Below, one piece after another: positions 8,224 through 13,001 of a DNA stretch of 13,001 nt. Position 1 is the stretch's first letter. Every line of letters starts with the position of its first letter. Below the pieces are notes generated by a model. That model was given only the letters and a program-made list of their open reading frames with translations. It searched no databases and was not told where the DNA came from. Location of the stretch: assembly GCA_035693805.1 (NCBI GenBank), contig DASSGA010000095.1, positions 1 to 13,001 on the forward strand. The letters run 5' to 3'. This stretch comes from Kaftiobacterium sp035693805. Its GTDB lineage: Bacteria > Sysuimicrobiota > Sysuimicrobiia > Sysuimicrobiales > Kaftiobacteriaceae. Both the position numbers and the translations under genes were made by a program.

Positions 8224-9620
8224 CGCCACGACGATCGGATCTGGACAGCCGGATCCGCCAGGGACGCGGATCGGTCGCGGTGCGCGAATCCGGACCTGAA
8301 CGCGCCTTGCTCACGGGCGTGCACGGGGTCGATCCGGGACGCGATCCCGAGATCGAGGAGCTGGCCCGCCTGGCCGAGTCGGCCGGGGCCGTGGTCGTGG
8401 GCACCCTCGTGCAGCACCGCACGAAACCGGTCCCGGCCACGTTTCTGGGCCGCGGGAAGGTCGAGGAGTTGAAGCGGCTCTCCGGTCAGCTCGGCGCCGA
8501 CCTCGTCATCGCCGACCACGAGCTCACGCCGGTCCAGCAGCGCAATCTCGAGGACGCCCTCGACCTGAAGGTGATCGACCGCACGGCGCTTGTCCTCGAC
8601 ATCTTCGCCCGCCGCGCGCAAACGCACGAAGGCCGCCTCCAGGTCGAGCTCGCCCAGATGACCTACCTGTTGCCCAGGCTGACCGGCCGGGGGACGGCGC
8701 TCTCGCGGCTGGGCGGCGGGATCGGCACCCGGGGCCCCGGTGAGACGAAGCTCGAGGTGGACCGCCGGCGGATCCGCCGGCGCATCACCGACCTCCGCGC
8801 CCAGATCGGGGAGATCCGCCAGCACCGCGCGCTCCAGCGCAAGGCCCGGCGCGAGGCGCACTTCCCGACCGTCGCGCTGGTCGGCTACACCAACGCGGGC
8901 AAGTCGACGCTGCTGAACGCGCTCACCGACGCCGGCGTATTCGTCGAAGACAAGCTCTTCGCCACGCTCGACCCTACGGTGCGGAAGGTCACCTTGCCCA
9001 ACGGCCGGCCGGTCCTGCTGATCGACACCGTCGGGTTCATCACGCGCCTGCCCACGCAGCTCGTTGCCGCCTTCCGCGCCACGCTCGAGGAAGTCACGGA
9101 AGCCGACGTCCTGGTGCACGTCGTCGACGGCAGCCACCCCGACTGGCAGAATCAGATGCGCTCGGTGGACAAGGTGCTCGCGGAGCTCGACGCGGGGGAC
9201 AAACCGACGATCATCGCCGTGAACAAGACCGACCAGATGTCGCCGGCCGAGACGCGAGCCGTGGTGACGCAAGCGGGGGAGGGGAATGCGGCCTCGGCCG
9301 GCAGGGAGTCCCGGCCTGGCGCTCCCGCGGTCGCCATCTCGGCCCTGCACAAAGTTGGGCTGCTGAACCTGCTGCGCGTGATCTCCCAGCACCTGCCCGA
9401 GGGGCTCGTGAAGATCCGTCTGACCGTGCCATACACCCAGGCCGGGGCGCTCTCCCAGATGTTCACCCACGGCCGCGTGCTCCGGCAGGACTACGCCGAG
9501 GACGGCATCCGGGTCGAGGCGGAGCTCCCGAGGGTCCAGGCGGAGCAGCTTCGGGCTCTCGCCCACCGGTGGAACTCCAGGAAACGGAGGAGCCAGCATG
9601 GCAGGCGCGAGACTGATTGA
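8220..9620 (+). CDS. hflX: ribosome-dissociating GTPase HflX
   Basis: HflX is a GTPase that binds the large ribosomal subunit and, in studied bacteria, splits stalled or heat-stressed 70S ribosomes. The 466-aa protein has the N-terminal HflX domain (TFLGRGKVEEL; ADHELTPVQQRNLED), a basic coiled linker with the signature GTRGPGETKLE (169-179), and the G domain. There G1 is GYTNAGKST (222-230), G3 is DTVGF (269-273) and G4 is NKTD (335-338). A Gly/Ala/Arg-rich insertion of about 20 residues (around GEGNAASAGRESRPG) separates G4 from the G5-like AISAL. A C-terminal domain ends in a basic tail. The GTG start at 8220 overlaps the aminotransferase stop as GTGA. The last 23 bp overlap the next gene and contain its ribosome binding region, so the two are probably coupled. 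Confidence 0.96.
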   Translation: MTPRRSDLDSRIRQGRGSVAVRESGPERALLTGVHGVDPGRDPEIEELARLAESAGAVVVGTLVQHRTKPVPATFLGRGKVEELKRLSGQLGADLVIADHELTPVQQRNLEDALDLKVIDRTALVLDIFARRAQTHEGRLQVELAQMTYLLPRLTGRGTALSRLGGGIGTRGPGETKLEVDRRRIRRRITDLRAQIGEIRQHRALQRKARREAHFPTVALVGYTNAGKSTLLNALTDAGVFVEDKLFATLDPTVRKVTLPNGRPVLLIDTVGFITRLPTQLVAAFRATLEEVTEADVLVHVVDGSHPDWQNQMRSVDKVLAELDAGDKPTIIAVNKTDQMSPAETRAVVTQAGEGNAASAGRESRPGAPAVAISALHKVGLLNLLRVISQHLPEGLVKIRLTVPYTQAGALSQMFTHGRVLRQDYAEDGIRVEAELPRVQAEQLRALAHRWNSRKRRSQHGRRETD

Positions 9621-9990
9621 GTACAAAGAGGCCAGCGCCGAAGTGCGCGCGATCTTCGATGACATCATGGCCACCCGACAGACCGACTGGATCAACAACT
9701 TCTGGAAAGCGCTGGCGCGTGATCCTCTCTCGCTCAAGCGGACCTGGGAATCGGTCAAGGAGATCATGGCCCCAGGCGCGCTGGACCCGCTCTTCAAAGA
9801 GATGATCTACCTGGCCGTCAGTGTGACCAACCAGTGCGGCTACTGCATTGCCTCCCACACCGCGGCCGCGCGCAAGAGAGGCATGACCGATGCCATGTTC
9901 GCCGAACTCATGGCCGTCGTGGGGATGGCCAACGAAACCAACCGCCTCGCCGCGGGCTACCAGGTCGACGTCGACGACCAGTTCAAATAG
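9598..9990 (+). CDS. AhpD-like / carboxymuconolactone decarboxylase family protein
   Basis: The 130-aa all-helical protein belongs to the AhpD/CMD superfamily. It keeps the residues used by peroxidase-type AhpD: E68, then C80 and C83 in QCGYCIASH, and H87. The Glu-to-first-Cys spacing of 12 matches mycobacterial AhpD, so a thiol-dependent reductase or peroxidase role is more likely than decarboxylation. The physiological electron donor and substrate are unknown. There is no signal peptide, so it is cytoplasmic. ATG 9598 has GGAGG seven bases upstream, inside the final codons of hflX. Stress-linked genes around it fit a redox role, but this is only context. The gene is followed by an AT-richer stretch with a new promoter, so it probably ends the mutS-led transcription unit. 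Confidence 0.88.
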   Translation: MAGARLIEYKEASAEVRAIFDDIMATRQTDWINNFWKALARDPLSLKRTWESVKEIMAPGALDPLFKEMIYLAVSVTNQCGYCIASHTAAARKRGMTDAMFAELMAVVGMANETNRLAAGYQVDVDDQFK

Positions 9991-9996
9991 CGCCTC

Positions 9997-10026
9997 TTGA
10001 CGTCGAAATGTTAGCAATGTTATCAT
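9997..10026 (+). promoter_or_regulatory. sigma-70-type promoter of the RHH/retropepsin pair
   Basis: TTGACG (9997-10002) and TATCAT (10021-10026) are separated by 18 bp, close to the housekeeping consensus, in an unusually AT-rich patch for this GC-rich window. The predicted transcript would start near 10033, just before the ribosome binding site GAGGTGA (10034-10040). The -10 element lies inside the palindrome at 10009-10033. Confidence 0.6.
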
Positions 10027-10033
10027 GCTAACA
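10009..10033. promoter_or_regulatory. palindromic operator, probably for RHH autorepression
   Basis: TGTTAGCA (10009-10016) and TGCTAACA (10026-10033) are perfect eight-base inverted arms around a nine-base spacer. The palindrome covers the spacer and -10 element of the promoter that drives the next gene, which encodes a ribbon-helix-helix DNA-binding domain. Such proteins typically bind as dimers to short inverted repeats in their own promoters. The operator role is inferred from position and symmetry. Confidence 0.6.
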
Positions 10034-10048
10034 GAGGTGAGCATCGGA

Positions 10049-10477
10049 ATGGCGCAGCCCCAGGATACCGGAACCCTCTACCTGCGGGGCATCCCGAGGC
10101 AGCTCGTCCGGGAAGCCAAGGCCGAAGCGGCGCGGCGCGGGATGAGTCTGACGGCGTTCGCGCGCGAAGCGCTGGCGAGGGCGCTGGGGATGGGCACGAC
10201 CGAAGCGGACACGTCAGCGGCCCGGGAGCCCGAGGGCATCGAGGCCATCCGGCCGGATCTGGACTGGTTCGAGGCGAACCGCAAGCGCCTGCTGCGGCGC
10301 TTCCGCGACGAATACGTCGCCATCATCAACCGCAAGGTCGTCGACCACGACCCCGACTTCGGCGCACTCGCGCAGCGGGTGTTCGCGAAGTACGGGATGC
10401 GCTCGATTGCCATGCCCAAGGTAACCGCTGAAGAGCAGGTCGTCGAGATCCCGACGCCCTGGCGGGCGGCGCGGTGA
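10049..10477 (+). CDS. ribbon-helix-helix protein with DUF5678-like C-terminal domain
   Basis: The 142-aa protein has two parts. Residues about 9-47 (TLYLRGIPRQLVREAKAEAA, then RRGMSLTAFAREALARALG) form a ribbon-helix-helix DNA-binding unit like FitA/VapB-type antitoxins. After a short linker, residues about 70-136 (DLDWFEANRKRLLRRFRDEY then VAIINRKVVDHDPDF, ending PKVTAEEQVVEIPTP) look like a DUF5678 domain, a small fold with no known biochemical activity. ATG 10049 was chosen over ATG 10025 because GAGGTGA sits eight bases before it, and the upstream ATG overlaps the -10 element and operator. The gene has its own promoter and palindrome, suggesting autoregulation. Its stop overlaps the retropepsin start as GTGA. 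An antitoxin-like or substrate/partner role for the protease is inference from this coupling. Confidence 0.85.
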   Translation: MAQPQDTGTLYLRGIPRQLVREAKAEAARRGMSLTAFAREALARALGMGTTEADTSAAREPEGIEAIRPDLDWFEANRKRLLRRFRDEYVAIINRKVVDHDPDFGALAQRVFAKYGMRSIAMPKVTAEEQVVEIPTPWRAAR

Positions 10478-10869
10478 GCCAGCGCTTTCCGTACGACCGC
10501 GCGAAGTCGCCCCCGGCGCCGGTGCTTCCCGTCAGGGTCGGCGGGGCAGGGGGACGAGCTGACGCCGTGTCCCCCGCGCTCGTGGACACGGGCGCGGATA
10601 TGAGCGTCATCCCCGTCCGGCTGGCCAGAGAACTGCGGCTGCCCGTCGTCGGGGAGCTCCGCGTGCGGGGGGTAACCGGCTCGGAGCGCGTGCTGCTCTA
10701 TGGCATAGAGCTCGAAGTCGCGGGGATCAAGGTACCGGTCCAGGCGGCGGGGCTGGGGACGCACATGCTCGTCGGCCGGGACGTCCTCAACCGCTGGACG
10801 CTGCGCTTTCGGGGGCCCGAGGAGATCCTCGAGGTCGAAGAGGGGAGTCCTAGCTCAGCCGGCGGATGA
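10474..10869 (+). CDS. retropepsin-type aspartic protease
   Basis: The 131-aa protein has the single-lobe retropepsin pattern: ALVDTGADMSVIP with the catalytic Asp in DTG (38-40), a central beta-rich region with a hydrophobic-Gly stretch (VLLYGIELEVAGIKVPVQ), and LVGRDVLNRW (99-108), the ILGxDxL-like motif that closes the fold. One lobe means it should act as a homodimer, as viral proteases do. There is no signal peptide or membrane anchor, so it is probably cytoplasmic. The start is the GTG at 10474, overlapping the RHH gene stop; expression should depend on translation of that gene. The last 20 bp overlap the 3' end of lexA on the opposite strand, with no terminator visible between them. 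The substrate is unknown; its partner protein is the first candidate. Confidence 0.85.
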   Translation: MSQRFPYDRAKSPPAPVLPVRVGGAGGRADAVSPALVDTGADMSVIPVRLARELRLPVVGELRVRGVTGSERVLLYGIELEVAGIKVPVQAAGLGTHMLVGRDVLNRWTLRFRGPEEILEVEEGSPSSAGG

Positions 10870-11464
10870 CGGCGAGCGCTATACCTTCGATCGCCACGTC
10901 GCGCACGTAGATCGGTTCCATCCGGGTATTTTCCGGCTGGAGGCGGATGCGGCCGTCTTCCTTGAAGAACCGCTTCACCGTCGCCTCGTCTTCGATCCGC
11001 GCGACCACGATGTCACGATCCTTTGCCGTGGGCTGCCGGCGCACAACGAGCATGTCCCCGTCCAGGATCCCGGCGTCGATCATGCTGTCGCCGCGGACTT
11101 TCAGGATGAAGCAGTCCTCTGAGCGCACGAACTCCTGCGGCAGCGGGAAGTAATCTTCGATGTTCTGCTGCGCCAGGATGGGCAGGCCGGCGGTGACCAT
11201 GCCGACGACGGGGAGAGAGACGACCTTCTTGGTGGGTACCTCCCGCTCGTCCTTGAGGATCTCGAGGGCCCGCGGCTTGCTCGGATCGCGCCGCAGGTAG
11301 CCCTTCTTCTCAAGGGCGGTGAGATGGCTATGCACCGTCGAGCTGCTCGTGAGACCGAGCGCCTGGCCGATCTCGCGCACCGAGGGTGGGTATCCGTGCG
11401 CATCGCTGTACCGCTGGATGAAGGTGAGGATCTCCTTCTGCCGTCGCGTCAGTCCCTTGCCCAT
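10850..11464 (-). CDS. lexA: SOS repressor LexA
   Basis: LexA represses DNA-damage genes and cleaves itself when RecA filaments form. The 204-aa protein has the winged-helix domain (LTRRQKEILTFI; GYPPSVREIGQALGLTSSST with the recognition helix; HLTALEKKGYLRRD) and the S24 peptidase-like domain. The cleavage site is Ala92-Gly93 in VTAGLP. The catalytic serine is S127 in GDSM and the lysine is K164 in ATVKRFF. All autocleavage residues are present. The start is ATG 11464, with a G-rich ribosome binding site about eight bases upstream. An 87-codon in-frame extension upstream is a shadow of the divergent gene and contains the promoter. A LexA box over its -35 element indicates autoregulation. Its 3' end overlaps the retropepsin gene tail-to-tail. 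Confidence 0.97.
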   Translation of the reverse strand: MGKGLTRRQKEILTFIQRYSDAHGYPPSVREIGQALGLTSSSTVHSHLTALEKKGYLRRDPSKPRALEILKDEREVPTKKVVSLPVVGMVTAGLPILAQQNIEDYFPLPQEFVRSEDCFILKVRGDSMIDAGILDGDMLVVRRQPTAKDRDIVVARIEDEATVKRFFKEDGRIRLQPENTRMEPIYVRDVAIEGIALAVIRRLS

Positions 11465-11493
11465 GGATGCGCCCCCCGGCGGCTCGACGTGCG

Positions 11494-11521
11494 CTGACAG
11501 CATAGCACTTCGATCCACAAT
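11494..11521 (+). promoter_or_regulatory. possible promoter of the ClpP-like gene
   Basis: CTGACA (11494-11499) and CACAAT (11516-11521) are 16 bp apart on the plus strand. Transcription would begin near 11528, within the LexA box, leaving about 34 bases of leader before the ATG at 11562. Both elements are imperfect and GC-rich genomes often use weaker boxes. If correct, LexA bound at 11525-11538 would block both divergent genes. Confidence 0.3.
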
Positions 11522-11527
11522 TGGCAA
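11499..11527 (-). promoter_or_regulatory. lexA promoter
   Basis: On the minus strand TTGCCA (11527-11522) and TATGCT (11504-11499) are 17 bp apart, a reasonable housekeeping-type promoter ending 34 bases before the lexA ATG. The -35 element overlaps the LexA box by three bases. Confidence 0.55.
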
Positions 11528-11538
11528 ACACCTGTTCG
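11525..11538. promoter_or_regulatory. LexA (SOS) box between lexA and the ClpP-like gene
   Basis: On the minus strand the site reads CGAACAGGTGTTTG. It matches the Bacillus-type SOS box CGAACRNRYGTTYC at all positions but the last; the right half has GTTT instead of GTTC. It lies 60 bp before the lexA start and 23 bp before the ClpP-like start, overlapping the lexA -35 element. It is the only good match I found in the window. Confidence 0.8.
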
Positions 11539-11561
11539 TACGAGGACTCTGGGGGTCGTAT

Positions 11562-12134
11562 ATGGGTTCCTCTCCTGGTGAGGGCGATATCTTCGACCGG
11601 CTGGGGGAACGGCGCATCGTTTTCGTTCGGGATCCCCTGGATGCCGCCGAGGCGAACCGCATCATCGCAGAGTTCCTGCACCTGGAAAGCCGCGATCCCG
11701 CCGCGGAGATCACACTGCGTATCACCTGCGCCCACGCAGATCTCCGCGCTGCGCTGGCCGTTTACGATACGATGCAGACTATCCGGCCGCCGGTGGCAAC
11801 ACTGTGTGGCGGCGCGGCGACAGGCGGTGCGGCGCTGCTCCTGGCGGCGGGTGCGATCGGCAGGAGAACGGCGCTCCCTTCGGCGCAGGTCGTGCTGGAG
11901 CAGCCGAAGGGGAAGCTCGGGGGCAGCGCCAGGGAGATCGACCTGGAGGCACGCGGCCTGCTGCGCCTCCGCGCGCAGATGAACGAGCTCCTGGCGCACC
12001 ACACCGGGCAACCGATCGAGCGGATCGAACGGGACACCGACCGTGGCCTCACGCTTACCGCGGAGGAGGCGCGCGCCTACGGTCTCATCGACGGGATTGC
12101 CGGAGCCGGAGAGTCCTCCGCGTCCCGGTCCTAG
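11562..12134 (+). CDS. ClpP-family paralogue lacking catalytic Ser and His (pseudoprotease)
   Basis: The 190-aa protein aligns with ClpP along its length: DIFDRLGERRIVFV (9-22), AVYDTMQTIRPPVATLC (66-82), LLAAGAIGRRTALP (93-106), RLRAQMNELLAHHTGQPIER (135-154), IERDTDRG (155-162) and TAEEARAYGLIDGI (166-179). The catalytic positions are altered. The usual ASMGA serine block reads AATGGAA, placing Gly88 (with Thr87 beside it) at the Ser position. The HQP histidine is Glu113 in LEQP. Asp158 is kept. The glycine-rich GGSV oxyanion motif is replaced by HADLR (58-62). It should therefore assemble but not cut, like cyanobacterial ClpR. ATG 11562 has GGGGG six bases upstream. It is divergent from lexA with a LexA box between them, so damage-induced expression is likely. 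A role in modulating the active ClpP or LexA-fragment turnover is inference. Confidence 0.85.
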   Translation: MGSSPGEGDIFDRLGERRIVFVRDPLDAAEANRIIAEFLHLESRDPAAEITLRITCAHADLRAALAVYDTMQTIRPPVATLCGGAATGGAALLLAAGAIGRRTALPSAQVVLEQPKGKLGGSAREIDLEARGLLRLRAQMNELLAHHTGQPIERIERDTDRGLTLTAEEARAYGLIDGIAGAGESSASRS

Positions 12135-12161
12135 GGCATGGTAGCCTGGCCCGCATGGCCA

Positions 12162-12356
12162 CTAACGCAGTACCGAAGGGCCGACGAGGCGGTCGTGATC
12201 CGGGTGGTTCAGGTCCGGCGCCATCCGCCAGGGGTGCGTGGCGCATGCCCACCAGCCGTACGGCTCGGGACGCATGAGCTGGCCGCACTCTGGGCAACGG
12301 GGAATGCGATCGCTCGATGCCGGGGTCGTACTTGCAAACGGGCTCAAGGGCTCCAC
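12162..12356 (-). CDS. possible zinc-ribbon miniprotein, 64 aa
   Basis: From a GTG at 12356 the frame encodes a polar N-terminus, then CPECGQLMRPEPYGWWAC (25-42), followed by a His-rich tail ending DHDRLVGPSVLR. The CPxCG knuckle, the aromatic YGWW strand and a further Cys with ATHP look like a small Zn-binding ribbon (three Cys plus a His). No good ribosome binding site precedes the GTG; a TTG at 12347 has only GGAG three bases upstream. A stop at 12390-12392 prevents extension. It may be a real orphan miniprotein, a decayed remnant or a chance frame. It would be transcribed leftward, possibly from readthrough of the small gene at 12477. Confidence 0.4.
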   Translation of the reverse strand: MEPLSPFASTTPASSDRIPRCPECGQLMRPEPYGWWACATHPWRMAPDLNHPDHDRLVGPSVLR

Positions 12357-12431
12357 GGTTCTTTGATTCCGGAGACTCGCCGAGAACTCCTAGCCACCTC
12401 AATCGTTCATCTGGATAAGTGGGGCCCCTGC

Positions 12432-12459
12432 ACTTCCGATAATGTCCGTTATGTAAACT
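12432..12459 (+). other. dif-like XerC/XerD recombination site
   Basis: Two 11-bp imperfect inverted arms, ACTTCCGATAA (12432-12442) and TTATGTAAACT (12449-12459), flank a 6-bp centre, TGTCCG. This is exactly the 11-6-11 architecture of dif. The right arm is identical to the XerD arm of the Bacillus subtilis dif site as I recall it, and the left arm keeps ACTTCC and the inner A(T/G)AA. Only the central bases differ substantially, and the centre is the least conserved part. dif is where XerC/XerD resolve chromosome dimers at the replication terminus. It lies between converging gene blocks, as expected there. An element attachment site using the same recombinases is the alternative. Confidence 0.8.
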
Positions 12460-12476
12460 AGCAACAAACGGCGCCC

Positions 12477-12680
12477 TCAGAGGGCCTCCACGTCCGCGAC
12501 CCGGTACATGCGCTCCGCCTGGCCCCTACCCTCGGGGACGACGACCGTCACCACCTGATAATCGTCCAGCACGCGGACGATCGTGCCCTCCGGCTGGCCG
12601 CTCTCGCCAACGACCCTCACCTTCATCCCCGGCACAAGCGGCCTCCCGTTGGGATCCACCGCGCGTTCTCGAGCTGCCAT
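12477..12680 (-). CDS. small protein of unknown function next to paaD, 67 aa
   Basis: The protein starts MAARERAVDPNGRPLVPGMK and continues with alternating hydrophobic strands (VRVVGE, GTIVRVLDDYQVVTVVV, RMYRVADVEAL). A small beta-barrel of SH3/KOW type, as in some nitrile-hydratase-like and translation-factor domains, is plausible: a conserved-looking PGMKVRVV turn is followed by GTIVRV. I do not recognise the family. AGGAGG at 12691-12696 stands ten bases before this ATG and seven before an overlapping GTG at 12683; either start is possible. It lies 62 bp downstream of paaD on the same strand and probably belongs to that operon. The stop is 17 bases from the dif-like site. Confidence 0.65.
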   Translation of the reverse strand: MAARERAVDPNGRPLVPGMKVRVVGESGQPEGTIVRVLDDYQVVTVVVPEGRGQAERMYRVADVEAL

Positions 12681-12720
12681 CACACGTGTGCCTCCTCCTG
12701 CCGAGATCCTATGGTGGGTT

Positions 12721-12733
12721 CCCGCTCAGCGGG
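12721..12733 (-). other. short hairpin between paaD and the small downstream gene
   Basis: CCCGC and GCGGG form a perfect five-pair stem around a three-base loop, nine bases past the paaD stop. There is no T-tract, so it is more likely a transcript-stabilising or spacer hairpin than a terminator. Confidence 0.3.
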
Positions 12734-12742
12734 ATCGCTGCG

Positions 12743-13001
12743 TCAGTCCGAAGGGGGTCGGAACCGTTCGATGGGGTTCTTGCAGTCGCGACAATAGTAG
12801 ATCGACCGGCACAGCGTGGTGCCGAATGGGTTCTCGAGCGTCGTGCTGGTCGACCCGCAGAAGGGGCACGTGACCTCCCCTCCCCCCAGGCGAGGGACGC
12901 TGAGGCCGTGCTGCCGCAGTTGCTCACGCCCGCGCTCGGTCATGCGCTTCATCGTCCAGGGTTCGGCGAAGGAGAGCTCGACCTCCACCTCCTCGACGCC
13001 G
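12743..13001 (-). CDS. paaD: phenylacetyl-CoA epoxidase maturation protein PaaD, C-terminal part
   Basis: Only the last 86 codons are in the window; the frame is open to the right edge, so the N-terminal DUF59/MIP18-like domain lies outside. A GTG at 12988 is in frame but is probably internal. What remains matches the PaaD (PaaJ) C-terminus: EVELSFAEPWTMKRMTERGR, then a zinc-ribbon with CPFCGS, the ENPFGTTLCRSIYYC segment and CRDCKNPIERF. PaaD is required for a working PaaABCE epoxidase, which attacks the ring of phenylacetyl-CoA, and probably helps mature its metal centres. The presence of paaD predicts paaA, paaB and paaC to the right. Its stop is followed by a small hairpin and a small gene on the same strand. 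Confidence 0.88.
   Translation of the reverse strand, partial: GVEEVEVELSFAEPWTMKRMTERGREQLRQHGLSVPRLGGGEVTCPFCGSTSTTLENPFGTTLCRSIYYCRDCKNPIERFRPPSD

Larger units (their letters stand above)
12135..12476. other. intergenic stretch with dif-like site and one possible miniprotein
   Basis: No long gene is evident in these 342 bp between the ClpP-like gene and the small gene at 12477. The right part is visibly AT-richer than the surroundings and holds the 28-bp dif-like site. The left part contains a minus-strand frame with a zinc-ribbon look. Other open frames here are low-quality GC shadows. No clear terminator, tRNA or repeat array is seen. Confidence 0.6.

Noticed and set aside
8022..9797. 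591-codon minus-strand open frame opposite hflX
   Set aside because: It covers the G domain antisense and has no recognisable family pattern.
11465..11725. 87-codon N-terminal extension of lexA
   Set aside because: LexA proteins start near LTRRQKEIL. The extension would span the promoter, the LexA box and the divergent gene's start.
12138..12461. 107-codon plus-strand open frame through the intergenic region
   Set aside because: It runs through the dif-like site, has no ribosome binding site or domain, and its composition is like random translation.

Overview
The window is a gene-dense, strongly GC-rich bacterial chromosome segment. Long antisense ORFs shadow nearly every gene, as expected at this base composition. 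The order mutS-mutL-miaA-(aminotransferase)-hflX with lexA close by resembles the repair/tRNA-modification neighbourhood of Gram-positive-type (Terrabacteria) genomes. The LexA operator and the XerC/D recombination site are also closest to Bacillus-type consensus sequences. I infer a high-GC, poorly cultured Terrabacteria lineage (for example Limnochordia, Armatimonadota or the CSP1-3/Sysuimicrobiota group), with low confidence in the exact phylum.

Layout. 1-505: a doubtful gene start at the left edge, a minus-strand terminator and a one-helix membrane miniprotein. 506-1579 (minus): a six-helix membrane diguanylate cyclase, divergent from mutS. 1732-9990 (plus): a compact run mutS, mutL, miaA, a dapL-type aminotransferase, hflX and an AhpD-like protein, mostly joined by short overlaps. 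9997-10869 (plus): a small autonomous-looking module with its own AT-rich promoter and palindromic operator, encoding a ribbon-helix-helix/DUF5678-like protein coupled by a 4-bp overlap to a retropepsin-type aspartic protease. 10850-11464 (minus): lexA, whose 3' end overlaps the retropepsin tail. 11464-11562: a shared divergent control region with a LexA box. 11562-12134 (plus): a ClpP paralogue that has lost the catalytic Ser and His. 12135-12476: intergenic DNA with a possible zinc-ribbon miniprotein and a 28-bp dif-like site. 12477-13001 (minus): a small protein of unknown function behind the C-terminal part of PaaD, the tail of a phenylacetate-degradation (paa) operon that continues off the right edge.

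How it fits together. MutS and an endonuclease-type MutL form the mismatch-repair core. LexA controls the SOS response and probably also the divergent ClpP-like gene, so a degenerate protease subunit would be induced by DNA damage. Most genes left of the dif-like site run rightward and those just right of it run leftward, the arrangement expected where two replication forks meet. The likeliest new biology is the SOS-linked ClpP pseudoprotease and the self-regulated RHH-DUF5678/retropepsin pair.
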